Shown: in pieces, positions 1-11,225 of the stretch
How positions within the stretch are numbered: position 1 is the stretch's first letter
Layout of the letters: the number at the start of each line of letters is the position of its first letter
Notes under the pieces: model-generated
Seen by the model: only the letters and a program-made list of their open reading frames with translations
The model's database searches: none
Told to the model about the DNA's origin: nothing
Made by a program: the position numbers and the translations under genes
Origin: Brevundimonas sp. 357
GTDB lineage: Bacteria; Pseudomonadota; Alphaproteobacteria; Caulobacterales; Caulobacteraceae
Length of the DNA: 63,472 bases
Direction of reading: 5' to 3'
Assembly: GCF_003938605.1 (NCBI RefSeq)
Contig: NZ_RHWX01000017.1
Location: 1 to 63,472, forward strand

Positions 1-33
1 AACCGCCGCGCCACCGTCGACATCAACTTCTAA
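1..33 (+). CDS. C-terminal tail of a probable OmpA-family outer membrane protein (partial)
   Basis: Only the last ten codons and a TAA stop are present; the peptide reads NRRATVDINF. The NRR motif followed by alternating beta-strand residues is how many OmpA/Pal-type C-terminal domains end, so an OmpA-like peptidoglycan-binding protein is the best guess. The fragment is too short to prove this. A GC-rich hairpin follows at 42-63. An OmpA-like barrel gene on the same strand begins at the far end of the window. Confidence 0.4.
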   Translation, partial: NRRATVDINF

Positions 34-41
34 GGCTCAAC

Positions 42-129
42 GGGGCTGGTTCATTCCAGCCCCCGCGACCTGAGAAGTACTGGTCAAACCTTCCGCCGAG
101 CTCAGTTTCCTGGGTTCGGCGGTTGTGTT
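42..129 (+). terminator. Two hairpins after the OmpA-like tail, probable terminators
   Basis: The first hairpin pairs GGGGCTGG (42-49) with CCAGCCCC (56-63) around a 6-nt loop and has no T-run. The second pairs CCGCCGA (93-99) with TCGGCGG (116-122) and is followed by TTGTGTTT. Together they probably end transcription of the upstream gene before the capsule gene that starts near 217. Confidence 0.5.
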
Positions 130-216
130 TGACAACTGAGCGTGCAGTGCTTTTTCTATTGGTGAAACTGAGGTTGAGCCTCTAAGAGAGCTTGCCTTTC
201 AGAAAGATATCAGCGT

Positions 217-1479
217 TTGCTCGCGCCCTTTGATCCAGATTTCCCGGTCTCAGATGTCGGTGTCGTCAGCTTGACGGGGCGCCGCTTCCTGATTGTGTCT
301 GCCCCGTTCGGCCCCTTCGGGCGTCGATTGGCGGGCGCGATCGAGGCGCGGGGCGGCGAGGTTCGGCGTATGCTGTTCAACGCAGGCGACGTCGCGGACT
401 GGCGGCGAGCGGGCGGCGTCGCCTATCGTGAATCAGCCGACTCGTGGGCAGTTCATGTCACGCGGCTGGCTGCAGAGTTCACGGACATCCTCGTTTTCGG
501 CGAAGGCGGTCCCTACAACCAAGGGGTGCTGAGTCAGGCGCAACATTTGCCCGCGCGCGTCTGGGTTCTTGAAAACGGCTACTTCCGACCGGACTGGATC
601 ACGCTGGAAAGAAACGGGGTCAACGGCTCAAGCGGCCTGCCGCGCTCCGCTGCAGGCTATCCGCCTCCCCCCCCCGAAATCCCTGTGTCGCATCCGGTTG
701 GCAAGATCTTGCCGCACCATGTCATCAACATCAGCCGCTATCACGCGGTTCAGCCGTTTGGGCGGCTGTCGTTTCCTCGTCATCGGCATCACTATACGGT
801 CTCGCCGTTGCAGCAGTGCCTCGGCCATGTCCGTCGCTATCTGAGCTTGACCTTCAGTTTGTCCGGCGACCGGGCGGCGGAGCGTCTGAGCCTCAAGGGC
901 TCCTTCTTCATTGCGTGTCTTCAGCGCGACGGCGACGCCCAGTTGCTGCGTTATTCCGATATTCACGACAACCTGTCCTTCCTTGATCGGGTGATGGATA
1001 GTTTCGCTCGGTCAGCGCCCTCTGAAGCGCGCTTGCTGGTCAAGAACCACCCTCTGGACGCCGGCGTCATCAATCTGAACCGTGCGACAGGCGAACTTGC
1101 CGCCAAATACGGTTTGTCGGGGCGCGTTGACTTCATTGACGGCGGCAATCTGGCGCAACTGTGCCGGGCGTCGAAGGGCATGGTCGTCAACAACTCGAGC
1201 GCCGCTCTGTCGGCGTTGGGTTTCGGCACGCCGGTCAAGGTGCTGGGCCAGGCCTTCTTTGACTTCGAGGGGCTGACGGACCAGAAGAGTCTGGACGCCT
1301 TCTGGGGAGCTCCTGAGCCGGCGGATCGCGCCTTGTTTGCGGCGTTCCGCGCCTATGTGATCGGGCGGACCCAGATCAATGGCAATTATCACGAGCCGCG
1401 CGCGCTAGGCGCGACCGCTGAACGTGTGGCTGACGCCTTGGGGCGACGCCTGAATGACGACGTTCGGGGTGTGGCGTAA
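217..1479 (+). CDS. Capsule polysaccharide biosynthesis protein, KpsS/LipB-like
   Basis: This 420-residue protein resembles the Capsule_synth (KpsS/LipB) family. Those are cytoplasmic proteins that add the Kdo linker to the lipid anchor of ABC-exported capsules. The fold-typical pieces are a SAPFGPFGRRLAG start, LVFGEGGPYNQ near residue 95, RLLVKNHPLD near 270, and VVNNSSAALSALGFGTPVKVLG near 325-345, the segment usual in this family for nucleotide-sugar binding. The start is TTG with a weak AGAAAG upstream, so the first residues are uncertain. The gene lies about 28 kb from the KpsM/E/T exporter genes, so the capsule functions are split. I infer it serves the same glycan, but it could modify another one. 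Function at family level only. Confidence 0.7.
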   Translation: MLAPFDPDFPVSDVGVVSLTGRRFLIVSAPFGPFGRRLAGAIEARGGEVRRMLFNAGDVADWRRAGGVAYRESADSWAVHVTRLAAEFTDILVFGEGGPYNQGVLSQAQHLPARVWVLENGYFRPDWITLERNGVNGSSGLPRSAAGYPPPPPEIPVSHPVGKILPHHVINISRYHAVQPFGRLSFPRHRHHYTVSPLQQCLGHVRRYLSLTFSLSGDRAAERLSLKGSFFIACLQRDGDAQLLRYSDIHDNLSFLDRVMDSFARSAPSEARLLVKNHPLDAGVINLNRATGELAAKYGLSGRVDFIDGGNLAQLCRASKGMVVNNSSAALSALGFGTPVKVLGQAFFDFEGLTDQKSLDAFWGAPEPADRALFAAFRAYVIGRTQINGNYHEPRALGATAERVADALGRRLNDDVRGVA

Positions 1480-1495
1480 CGGCCACCCCTGAGGG

Positions 1496-1537
1496 CTGTC
1501 ACGTTTCTGTCATCTAAGTGTCGCCCTGACGTATGAT
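1496..1537 (+). promoter_or_regulatory. PHO box and -10 element upstream of the TonB receptor
   Basis: The sequence CTGTCACGTTTCTGTCAT (1496-1513) is two 7-base repeats spaced by 4 bases and matches the known PhoB consensus CTGTCAT-N4-CTGTCAY closely. A third, weaker repeat GTGTCGC (1518-1524) keeps the 11-base phase. TATGAT at 1532-1537 is a possible -10. The receptor ATG is at 1616. This predicts induction by phosphate starvation. Confidence 0.8.
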
Positions 1538-1615
1538 GACGGGCCTAAAGCCGCCCCATCAATGACCAGATGCGCCGATCGCTGTTCCGGCTGGCGCTGC
1601 AAGGGGATCGCACAC

Positions 1616-4600
1616 ATGTTCAACCGCAACCTCGCCTACGGGGTTTCCGCAGCGGCCATCCTGCTGGCCACGTCCAGCGCCGCCTTGGCTCAAGAAACGA
1701 CCGGCGGCATTCGCGGCGTGATCACGGATGCGTCGGGCGCGCCGATGGCGAACGCCACGGTCGTCGTCACCCACGTCCCCTCGGGCACCAGCACCACCAC
1801 GGTGACGGGCGCTGACGGCGGCTATACGGCGCGCAACCTGCGCGTCGGCGGCCCCTATGTCGTCACGGCGCTGACGGCGCAGGGCGAAGTCTCGGGGCAG
1901 GTTCCCTCGGTCAGCATCGGTTCGCCGACGGCTCTGAATCTGACGGCGACGGTTTCGGCTTCGGACGGCGCGACCTCGGTCGCCGACGTGGTCGTGCGCG
2001 GCGTTCGCGGCGGCGGCCTGATCACCGGTCCGCGCACCCGTATCGGCGCCGAGGAGCTCGAAACCCTTCCGACGATCAGCCGTGACATCAAGGACTTCGT
2101 CCGCACCTCGCCGTTCGCGTCGATCGACCCGACCAACGGCGACGCGCTGATCCTGGGCGGGCAGAACAACCGCACCAACGCCTTCCTGGTCGACGGCATC
2201 CGTCAGGGCGACGACTTCGGTCTGTCTAGCAACGGCTATCCGACCGTGAACTCGCCGATCTCGATCTCGGTCCTGGAAGCGGTTCAGGTCGACGTCGCCC
2301 CCTATGACGTCCAGTACGGCGCCTTCCAGGGCGGTGTGGTGAACTCGGTCACCAAGTCGGGCGGCAACGAGTTCCACGGTGAAGCCTTCTACGAGATCAC
2401 CAACCAGGATCTGCAGGGCGACAGCTTCTCGTATGAAGACATGTCGTCGGGCGAGACGATCAATCGTTCGGTCACCGGCGAGTTCGAAGAGAAGACCTGG
2501 GGCGCGACCCTGTCAGGTCCGATCATCAAGGATCGCCTGTTCTTCCTGCTGAACTACGAGAAGTTCGAAGCGACCGAGCCGGTGCTTTCGGGTCCGACGG
2601 GGTCCGGCGCCACCAACGAAGTGCCGGGCATTACGCAAGCCGACGTCGATTCCGTCCGTAACGCCGTGAAGTCGGTTTATGGCTACGATCCGCTGGACTG
2701 GTCGACGAGCGACCTGACCACCTTCGACGAAAAGTACTTCGCCAAGCTGGACTGGAACATCAACGACCGTCACCGCGCGGTTGCGTCCTATCAGCAGACC
2801 CAAGGTTCGCGTCTGAGCCTGAACGGCACCTCGACCAGCAACACCACGCCGAGCGTCGGCCTGCTGTCGCAAGGGTATGATTTCCAGAGCAACATCACGG
2901 CCTACAAGGCTCAGCTGTTCTCGGACTGGACTGACAACTTCTCCACCGAGCTGTCGTTCTCGCGCAAGGAAACCGAGAACATCACCAGCAACCTGGGCGG
3001 TTCGGACTTCGCGGCCTTCCGCGTTTACCTGGACCCGGTGGGCGCCACGCAGCGCCGCTCGGTGGTGCTCGGGCCGGAGCGTTCGCGTCACGCCAACTCG
3101 CTGACGAACGATCTGAACCAGTACCGCTTCGTCGCCAAGTATCAGAACGCGGGTCACCGCCTGACGGCGGGTTACGAGCGTGAAGATCTCGAAATCTACA
3201 ACGTCTTCGTGCAGGCCGCGAACGGCGAGTATGAGTTCGCTTCGCTGGCCGATCTGCAGAACCGTCGCGCGTCCTACATCAACTACCAGAACGCCGGGAG
3301 CAACAATAAGGTCGATGGCGGCGCGAGCTTCAGCTATACGACCAACACCCTGTTCGCTCAGGACGAATGGGATGTGAACGATCGCCTGACGCTGCGCGCC
3401 GGCCTGCGCTTCGACTGGTACGAGATGTCGGACGAGCCGCTGTACAACAAGGCGTTCGAGGACAAGTACGGCTTCTCGAACACTCACAATCTGGACGGCA
3501 TCAGCCTGCTGCAGCCGCGCTTCGGCTTCAACTACCGCGTTGACGACACCTTCAACGTTTACGGCGGTTTCGGCCTGTTCTCGGGCGGTTCGCCGAACGT
3601 CTGGGTTTCGAACAACTTCTCGAACCCCGGCAACCTGATCGGCCAGTTCCAGTGCCGCGCCAACGGCTACACCAGCCAGAACGTCAACACCGGCGTTCCG
3701 GTCTGCTCGACCGCGCAACTGGCGGCGCTGACCAACGTCGATGGTTTGAACCCGAACCAAGTGGCCAAGGACGCCGTGACCGAGAGCGCCAAGCTGGGCA
3801 CGGGCGCGATCAACGTGATCGACCCGACCTTCCAGGCGCCTTCGATCTGGAAGACGTCGCTGGGCCTGACCAAGGACTTCGACCTCAACCGTTGGAGCAT
3901 GGGCGACGGCTGGGCGGTTCGCGCCGAGTATGTGCACTCGGAAGTCGAAAACGCCATCGGCTGGGTCGACCTGAACATGGCCAAGCGCCAGAACGGCGTC
4001 GCGCCGGATGGTCGTCCGACCTATTCGGGCCCGAACGGCAGCCAGGTCGTTCTGATGCTGACCAACTTCAAGGGCGGCAAGACGGATCAGTTCACCGTCG
4101 GCGTGAACAAGGCCTGGTACGAAGGCTGGGCCGAAGGCCTGGGCTTCGACCTGTCCTACACCTACGTCGATGCGACCGAAGTCCACCCGGGCACCTCGTC
4201 GGTGGCCGCGTCGAACTTCGGCCAGGTTGCGGTCTTTGACCCGAACAGCCCGGGCGTGGCGACCTCGAACTATGAGATCAAGCACTCGACCAAGCTGAAC
4301 CTGAGCTATAGCCGCAAGTTCTTCGGCGACTATCGCACCAGCTTCAACCTGTTCGGCGAGCGCCGCTCGGGTCTGCCTTTCAGCCACACCTTCAACAGCA
4401 CCAACCTGGTGGGCGAGGCCAACGAGTACGGCCGCCGCAACCGCCAACTGCTGTATGTGCCGGCTGTGGACTCGAACGGCCTGGTCACCGCGACCAGCGA
4501 TCCGATCGCGACCTTCGCGAACAACTTCGACTTCGCGGGCTTCAATGAGTACCTGCAGCGTTCGGGTCTGATCAAATACGCCGGTCAGATCACGCCGCGG

Positions 4601-4927
4601 AACGGCTTCAAGTCGCCGGACGTGACTCGCTTCGATCTGCGCATCTCGCAAGAGCTGCCGGCCTTCTTCCCGGGCGGCGCCAAGCTGGAAGGCTATGTCG
4701 ATATCGAGAACATCGGCAACCTGCTCAACGACGAGTGGGGCGTGGTGCAGCAAGTGGGCTTCCCCTACTTCTCGCGCGCGGTCACGGCGCGTAACTGCCA
4801 GATCTCGAGCTGTGTCGCTGGGGCGGGCAACTTCTACCAGTACGACAGCTTCCGTGACTGGACGGCCACCAACTACAACAACCAGTCGGTGTGGCAGGTG
4901 AAGTTCGGCGTTCGCTACAAGTTCTAA
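1616..4927 (+). CDS. TonB-dependent receptor, Oar-like, with carboxypeptidase-regulatory N-terminal domain
   Basis: This 1103-residue outer-membrane receptor probably imports a large or scarce substrate using TonB energy. I chose the ATG at 1616 because AAGGGGA lies just upstream and the protein then begins with a clean signal peptide ending SSAALAQ. Residues about 28-105 (GGIRGVITDASGAPMANATV) form a carboxypeptidase-regulatory-like beta-sandwich. A plug follows (LETLPTISRDIKDFVR, FLVDGIRQGDDFG), then a long barrel ending in FGVRYKF with a terminal Phe. Such TonB proteins are often called Oar-like. A PHO box at 1496-1524 predicts PhoB control, so the ligand may be a phosphorus source, which is an inference. 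Terminator at 4950-4984. Confidence 0.9.
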   Translation: MFNRNLAYGVSAAAILLATSSAALAQETTGGIRGVITDASGAPMANATVVVTHVPSGTSTTTVTGADGGYTARNLRVGGPYVVTALTAQGEVSGQVPSVSIGSPTALNLTATVSASDGATSVADVVVRGVRGGGLITGPRTRIGAEELETLPTISRDIKDFVRTSPFASIDPTNGDALILGGQNNRTNAFLVDGIRQGDDFGLSSNGYPTVNSPISISVLEAVQVDVAPYDVQYGAFQGGVVNSVTKSGGNEFHGEAFYEITNQDLQGDSFSYEDMSSGETINRSVTGEFEEKTWGATLSGPIIKDRLFFLLNYEKFEATEPVLSGPTGSGATNEVPGITQADVDSVRNAVKSVYGYDPLDWSTSDLTTFDEKYFAKLDWNINDRHRAVASYQQTQGSRLSLNGTSTSNTTPSVGLLSQGYDFQSNITAYKAQLFSDWTDNFSTELSFSRKETENITSNLGGSDFAAFRVYLDPVGATQRRSVVLGPERSRHANSLTNDLNQYRFVAKYQNAGHRLTAGYEREDLEIYNVFVQAANGEYEFASLADLQNRRASYINYQNAGSNNKVDGGASFSYTTNTLFAQDEWDVNDRLTLRAGLRFDWYEMSDEPLYNKAFEDKYGFSNTHNLDGISLLQPRFGFNYRVDDTFNVYGGFGLFSGGSPNVWVSNNFSNPGNLIGQFQCRANGYTSQNVNTGVPVCSTAQLAALTNVDGLNPNQVAKDAVTESAKLGTGAINVIDPTFQAPSIWKTSLGLTKDFDLNRWSMGDGWAVRAEYVHSEVENAIGWVDLNMAKRQNGVAPDGRPTYSGPNGSQVVLMLTNFKGGKTDQFTVGVNKAWYEGWAEGLGFDLSYTYVDATEVHPGTSSVAASNFGQVAVFDPNSPGVATSNYEIKHSTKLNLSYSRKFFGDYRTSFNLFGERRSGLPFSHTFNSTNLVGEANEYGRRNRQLLYVPAVDSNGLVTATSDPIATFANNFDFAGFNEYLQRSGLIKYAGQITPRNGFKSPDVTRFDLRISQELPAFFPGGAKLEGYVDIENIGNLLNDEWGVVQQVGFPYFSRAVTARNCQISSCVAGAGNFYQYDSFRDWTATNYNNQSVWQVKFGVRYKF

Positions 4928-4949
4928 GCGAACGATAGTGTGAGACGGG

Positions 4950-4984
4950 AAGGGCGGTCCGGCGACGGGCCGCCCTTTCTCTTT
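4950..4984 (+). terminator. Rho-independent terminator of the TonB receptor gene
   Basis: AAGGGCGGTCC (4950-4960) pairs with GGGCCGCCCTT (4967-4977) over a 6-nt loop with one G-U pair. TTCTCTTTCT follows. Confidence 0.8.
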
Positions 4985-5131
4985 CTGAGGCGGCCCTGAC
5001 GCGCGGCCGCGCTGCTTGAGGGCGTTGGCGGCTCCAACGGGCGAACGCGCCGTCGCCATTGAACCCGGAGCCGTCAGGGCCTATCTCGCCCCCTTCGTGC
5101 TTCATCCCTCTTATGTGGACGTTTTCGCCCC

Positions 5132-7011
<1,880 letters not shown>

Positions 7012-7012
7012 T

Positions 7013-7080
7013 CCGGCTTCTAGAAGCCGGCTTATCTACAAAAAAGAGGCGGAAGACCGGGGTCTTCCGCCTCTCTCATT
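7013..7080. terminator. Palindrome plus strong bidirectional terminator
   Basis: An 18-base perfect palindrome lies at 7013-7030. A 14-bp stem follows, 7045-7058 paired with 7061-7074 around a 2-nt loop. The A-run before the stem becomes a T-run on the minus strand, so it ends the minus-strand receptor gene best. The plus-strand side has CTCATTTTA, serving aguB. Confidence 0.85.
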
Positions 7081-7097
7081 TTACGCGTTGAACGCTA

Positions 7098-10046
7098 TCA
7101 GAACCTCAGCGTGGCGCCGAAGGTGAAGTAGCGGCCGATTGCGTCGTAGGTCTGCGGGAAGGTGTTCCCGTTGTTCGCCGACGTGGTGCCGATCTGCGAG
7201 CCGACGATCGGCGGCGCCTTGTCGAACAGGTTGTTGATCGTCGCCGTCAGACGCACCGTCTGGGTGATGTCCCAGCGGCCGCTCAGGTCGAAGTAGTCGT
7301 AGCTGTCGATCTGGGCGTAGTCCGGGAACCACTTGGTGCTGCTCGGCTCGACTTCGACGCCGGACAGGTGACGCCAGCTCAGCGAGGCCGAGTAGTCGCC
7401 CAGCGTCCAGGTCGCGCGGCTGTTCCAGCGTTGCTTGACCTTGGGCTCGCCGCACGAGACCGAGTAGTAGTCGACGCAGTCACGCAGCACGGAGACCGGG
7501 GTGGCCTGGGTTTCGTGCTTGGTGAGGATGCTGCCGTTGACGCTCAGGTCGAGGCGGCCGATGTCGCCCCAGCCGAAGTCGGCCAGTTCGACGCGGTAGT
7601 TGGCCGCGATGTCGAAGCCCGAGACGCGCTCGTTGCCGGCGTTGGTCGTCGGACGGATGACGCCCTTGGCGTCGACGCCGTTCAGCGAGCCGTTGGCGGC
7701 GCTGCGCTGGATGGCCGCACAGCTCTCGTTGAACGCCAGAGTCGGGTTCAGAGCCTTGTCGTAGCAGCCGTTCATGACATCAGCCAGGCTGGGGCTGTTG
7801 ATCGTCTTGTCGATCTTGATGTCATAGTAGTCGAGGCTCAGGCGCAGGCTCGGCACGAAGGCCGGTTGCCAGACGGCGCCGATGGTCCAGGTGTCAGCCT
7901 CTTCCGGACCCAGGTTCGGGTTGCCGCCGGTCTGCTGGTTGACCTGGCCCGAATTGGGCTTGGCCACGTAGCCGATCGCGCCTTCCGGCACGCCGGTCAG
8001 ACGGCACAGGTTGCTGAGCGTGCCGGCGGTGTTGGCGTCGGCGCTGTTGATCAGGTCCAACTGGCACGGATCGATCGCCATGTTGCCCAGGCCGGTGACC
8101 TGCGGGTTGAACAGCTCGCCGATGTTCGGAGCGCGGGTGGCGCGCTGATACATGGCGCGGATGCGGACGTCCTCGATGGGCGACCAGTCGCCGCCGAACT
8201 TGTAGCTGCCGTAGTTGGTCTTCGAACCGCCGGCCTTGAACTCGGTCTGGCGGTAGCCGGCTTCCAGGTTCAGGCTGTGGATGAACGGCATGTTCTCGAT
8301 CAGCGGCACCGCCAGTTCGGCGAAGGCTTCACGCAGTTCGAACTGGCCGTTGCGATCCGGAACCGGCGCGCCGGTGCCCAGGATTTCGCCGTTGGCTTGC
8401 GAGGCCGCATCGCCGCGGGTCTCGGCGCTGGACCGGCGCCATTCCGCGCCGAAGGCGACGGCGATCTGGCGATCGCTCCAGGGGCTGCTGAACTGTTCAG
8501 GCAGGATGCCCGAGATCGAGCCCGAGGCCACGTCCTGCTTGATCGTGGTTTTGCTCATCGACGACAGGTTGATGTAGTCGATCATTTCCTGGGTGATCGT
8601 GCCTTCAGGACCGAAGACGTTGATCGGCACGCAGCCCGCGACCGGGGTCGAGGAACCGGGAACCAGGCATTCGGTCGCCGAGACGGTGTTCAGGGCGTTG
8701 CGCAGCTTGGACAGCGAGCCCCAGTTGCGGCGCGTCAGCAACTGCTCGGTTTCACCGTGCGAGATGTAGGCGTCGTAGTTCCAGTCGGCGTTGATGTCGC
8801 CGCGAACGCCGGCCAGCAGCTGAACCGTCTTGTTCTCGATGTCGACCGGACGGGTGCCCATTTCGGTGAAGCGGCGGTTGATGGTCAGGTCCATCATGGT
8901 GTCGCCGGCCGCGCCGGAGACGCATTTGGCCGGGTCGATCAACAGGGCGCCGCAGAACTGCTGGCGCATGGCGTCCGGGATGAACGGGTTGCCGATCGGC
9001 ACCTTGTAGGTGTTGCCGAAGGTACCGCTCGAAGCGTTGTCCAGCGAGACGTCGCTTTGGACGTAGGTCAGGTGGCTGTAGACTTCGGCGGCCGAGTTGA
9101 TCTTGAAGCTGCCCAGACCGTTGATCTGGTAGCGGCTCAGCGGCGTCTGGTACAGGTTGTACGGATTGTAGTTGTAGCCGGCCGAGTTGTAGTTCGGGTG
9201 GTCCGATCCGATCAGGGCCCCCGTGGTGGGGTCCAGTTCAGCGCCCGACGGCAGGGCGACGCCGCCCTTGACGGGGGTCAGGTCGAAACGACCGGGGACC
9301 GAGGTGCCCGAACCCAGCGGCTTGCCAGAGGTCGAAGACAGCGCGACCTCGCCCCAGGGACGACGCACCTGATACAGCGGGTCGGTCTTGGTGTAGCCGA
9401 AGCTGACGACAGCGTTGCCGCGGTCTTCGGCGAAGTTGCCGCCGATGGTGACGTCGAACTTGCGACGAACGGCGTCGTCCTCGCCCGAGAAGCCGTAGGA
9501 GGAGTTGACCTCAACGCCTTCGAAATTGTTCTTCAGGATGAAGTTGACCACGCCTGCGACGGCGTCGGCGCCGTACACGGCGGAGGCGCCGCCGGTGACG
9601 GTGTCGACGCGCTCGACCAGGGCCAGCGGGATGGTGTTGGTGTCGACCACGCCTTCCAGGTTGAACGGCACCACGCGGCGGCCGTTGATCAGGACCAGGG
9701 TGCGATTGGTCCCCAGGCCGCGCAGGTTGATGGTCGCGCCGCCGCCAGAGCCGTTGTTGGTGGCCGAACCGACGGCCGGCACGGCGGCCGGCAGATCCTT
9801 GACCAGTTCTTCAACCGCGACGGGCTGCGACATGGCGATGGATTCGGAGCTCAGCGACGTGATGGGGCTGGACGCCTCATAGCCCGGTTGGCGGATGCGC
9901 GAGCCGGTGACGACGATGGCGCTGACTTCGGAAACTTCTTCTTCGGCCGTTTGGGCGAATGCCGGCGTGGCGGCCATGAAGCTGAGGGCGGCGCCCCCGA
10001 TGATGGTCGAAGCGAGCAAGGACTCGCGCACAATTCTCTTTCTCAA
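7098..10046 (-). CDS. TonB-dependent receptor
   Basis: This outer-membrane receptor is 982 residues from the TTG chosen at 10046, which sits about 10 bases after AGGAGAGGG. The 10067 TTG lies upstream of that ribosome site and is less likely. A signal peptide ends ATPAFAQ. The plug carries VVTGSRIRQPGYEASSPIT, RGLGTNRTLVLINGRRVVP and VDTVTGGASAVYGADAVAGVVNF, which are standard for large Caulobacterales receptors. The barrel ends IGRYFTFGATLRF with the terminal Phe needed for assembly. There is no carboxypeptidase-like N-domain, unlike the receptor at 1616, and I see no PHO box. The substrate cannot be read from the sequence. Confidence 0.92.
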   Translation of the reverse strand: MRKRIVRESLLASTIIGGAALSFMAATPAFAQTAEEEVSEVSAIVVTGSRIRQPGYEASSPITSLSSESIAMSQPVAVEELVKDLPAAVPAVGSATNNGSGGGATINLRGLGTNRTLVLINGRRVVPFNLEGVVDTNTIPLALVERVDTVTGGASAVYGADAVAGVVNFILKNNFEGVEVNSSYGFSGEDDAVRRKFDVTIGGNFAEDRGNAVVSFGYTKTDPLYQVRRPWGEVALSSTSGKPLGSGTSVPGRFDLTPVKGGVALPSGAELDPTTGALIGSDHPNYNSAGYNYNPYNLYQTPLSRYQINGLGSFKINSAAEVYSHLTYVQSDVSLDNASSGTFGNTYKVPIGNPFIPDAMRQQFCGALLIDPAKCVSGAAGDTMMDLTINRRFTEMGTRPVDIENKTVQLLAGVRGDINADWNYDAYISHGETEQLLTRRNWGSLSKLRNALNTVSATECLVPGSSTPVAGCVPINVFGPEGTITQEMIDYINLSSMSKTTIKQDVASGSISGILPEQFSSPWSDRQIAVAFGAEWRRSSAETRGDAASQANGEILGTGAPVPDRNGQFELREAFAELAVPLIENMPFIHSLNLEAGYRQTEFKAGGSKTNYGSYKFGGDWSPIEDVRIRAMYQRATRAPNIGELFNPQVTGLGNMAIDPCQLDLINSADANTAGTLSNLCRLTGVPEGAIGYVAKPNSGQVNQQTGGNPNLGPEEADTWTIGAVWQPAFVPSLRLSLDYYDIKIDKTINSPSLADVMNGCYDKALNPTLAFNESCAAIQRSAANGSLNGVDAKGVIRPTTNAGNERVSGFDIAANYRVELADFGWGDIGRLDLSVNGSILTKHETQATPVSVLRDCVDYYSVSCGEPKVKQRWNSRATWTLGDYSASLSWRHLSGVEVEPSSTKWFPDYAQIDSYDYFDLSGRWDITQTVRLTATINNLFDKAPPIVGSQIGTTSANNGNTFPQTYDAIGRYFTFGATLRF

Positions 10047-10259
10047 AAGAGACCCTCTCCTGGACAAAACAAGTCGTCGTTCGCCTCCTTACGACGGGGC
10101 TGAACGGACGGCTCGTGGCACTGCAGATCCCTGTGGTCTGCATGGCGACCTTACGGCGAGGCTTGCCTCAAGCAAGTCAGAATTGCGTCAATAATAGCAC
10201 ATGATGGGAAAAATAACCCATTTTTGAAGTATATTCGGAAAAATCAGCAATAATTACGC

Positions 10260-11225
10260 TCATTTTCTGAAATTTTGACTAACAATGTTATTGGACGCGC
10301 CGTCATGATCATCGATGCTGCTGCCCCAGGGGTAGCCGCGGTCGGCGCTGCAGTAGGAACGGCGTCCCTGACGCGCATTCTCGACCACCAGGCGCGGCCG
10401 CAGGCGCCCGGCGTCGCTGAAAACGTTGTCGGTGATGGTGTTGTAGGAGGGAGTTTGATGACGAATGACGCCGCGTTCGCCGCAGTTGCGATAAAGCAAG
10501 ACGCCTGGACGCCCGCCCAGCTCGAAGCGGTTGCCGACGATGCGGTTGCGGGCAGAACCGTCGACGGCGATCTTCTCGCGCGGCGTCTCGGTGCGGATCA
10601 GATTGTGCTCGATCAGATTGTCCGCACTTTCGGCGTCCAGATAGATCGCGGTCGAGACGCTGCGGCCGTCCAAGGTCGAGCGGACCAGGCTCAGGCGGGT
10701 GACGCCGGGGCCAACGTACAGCGGAATGGTTCCGGATGCGCGGATCGTCACCCGCTCCAGCATCACATGGCTGGGGGCTGCGGCCTGCAGGCGCGCCGTG
10801 TGCTCGGGCGTGCGGGACGAAGCGCGCAGATCATCATAGCTTCCGTCGCCGCCCATGCCCCAGATTCGAACGGCTCCGTGAATCAGACAGTTCCTGATGC
10901 GGATGTCGGTCGGGCGGCTCCATGTGTCCGCATCGATGCGGCGCGACCAGACGGCCAGGGTCGGGGCGGAGGCCGCAACCGTGACGCCCGCCTGTCCCAC
11001 GCTTCCTCCGGCGCAGTCCAGGCCGGCGCCGGACGCCTCGGCGCCGATGATACGGACAGGGCGGGTGATCGTCTGATTCGGCGTCAGTACGGCGCGGCAG
11101 GTCAGAATGTAAGGCGCGTCGGCTTCGCCCGTCAGCGCGGCGATTTCCGACGGGGTGCAGGGCCTTGCGCCAGGCAGAGACCAGGCTTCGACGGCGCCCA
11201 GCAGCAGGGCCGCGAGAACCGTCAT
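10260..11225 (-). CDS. Secreted right-handed parallel beta-helix protein
   Basis: This 321-residue protein has an N-terminal signal-like segment (MTVLAALLLGAVEAWS) and then rungs typical of a right-handed parallel beta-helix: repeated short segments with I/V-R-N/D patterns such as IRIRNCLIHGAV, LSLVRSTLDGRSV, NLIEHNLIRTE, NRIVGNRFELGG and NTITDNVFSDAG. Such folds occur in pectate lyases, polysaccharide epimerases and glycan-binding proteins; no catalytic set is clear here. The start overlaps the stop of the acid-phosphatase gene (TGATG), so the two are co-translated. DNA just beyond the stop (10190-10280) is unusually A+T-rich. Confidence 0.7.
   Translation of the reverse strand: MTVLAALLLGAVEAWSLPGARPCTPSEIAALTGEADAPYILTCRAVLTPNQTITRPVRIIGAEASGAGLDCAGGSVGQAGVTVAASAPTLAVWSRRIDADTWSRPTDIRIRNCLIHGAVRIWGMGGDGSYDDLRASSRTPEHTARLQAAAPSHVMLERVTIRASGTIPLYVGPGVTRLSLVRSTLDGRSVSTAIYLDAESADNLIEHNLIRTETPREKIAVDGSARNRIVGNRFELGGRPGVLLYRNCGERGVIRHQTPSYNTITDNVFSDAGRLRPRLVVENARQGRRSYCSADRGYPWGSSIDDHDGASNNIVSQNFRK

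Noticed and set aside
2513..5059. Long minus-strand open frame of 848 codons opposite the TonB receptor
   Set aside because: It is a GC-driven antisense shadow: low-complexity Arg/Val/Ala protein, no domain, no ribosome site, and the plus-strand receptor is unmistakable.
7368..10103. Long plus-strand open frame of 911 codons opposite the second TonB receptor
   Set aside because: Antisense shadow of the receptor, with no recognisable domain.
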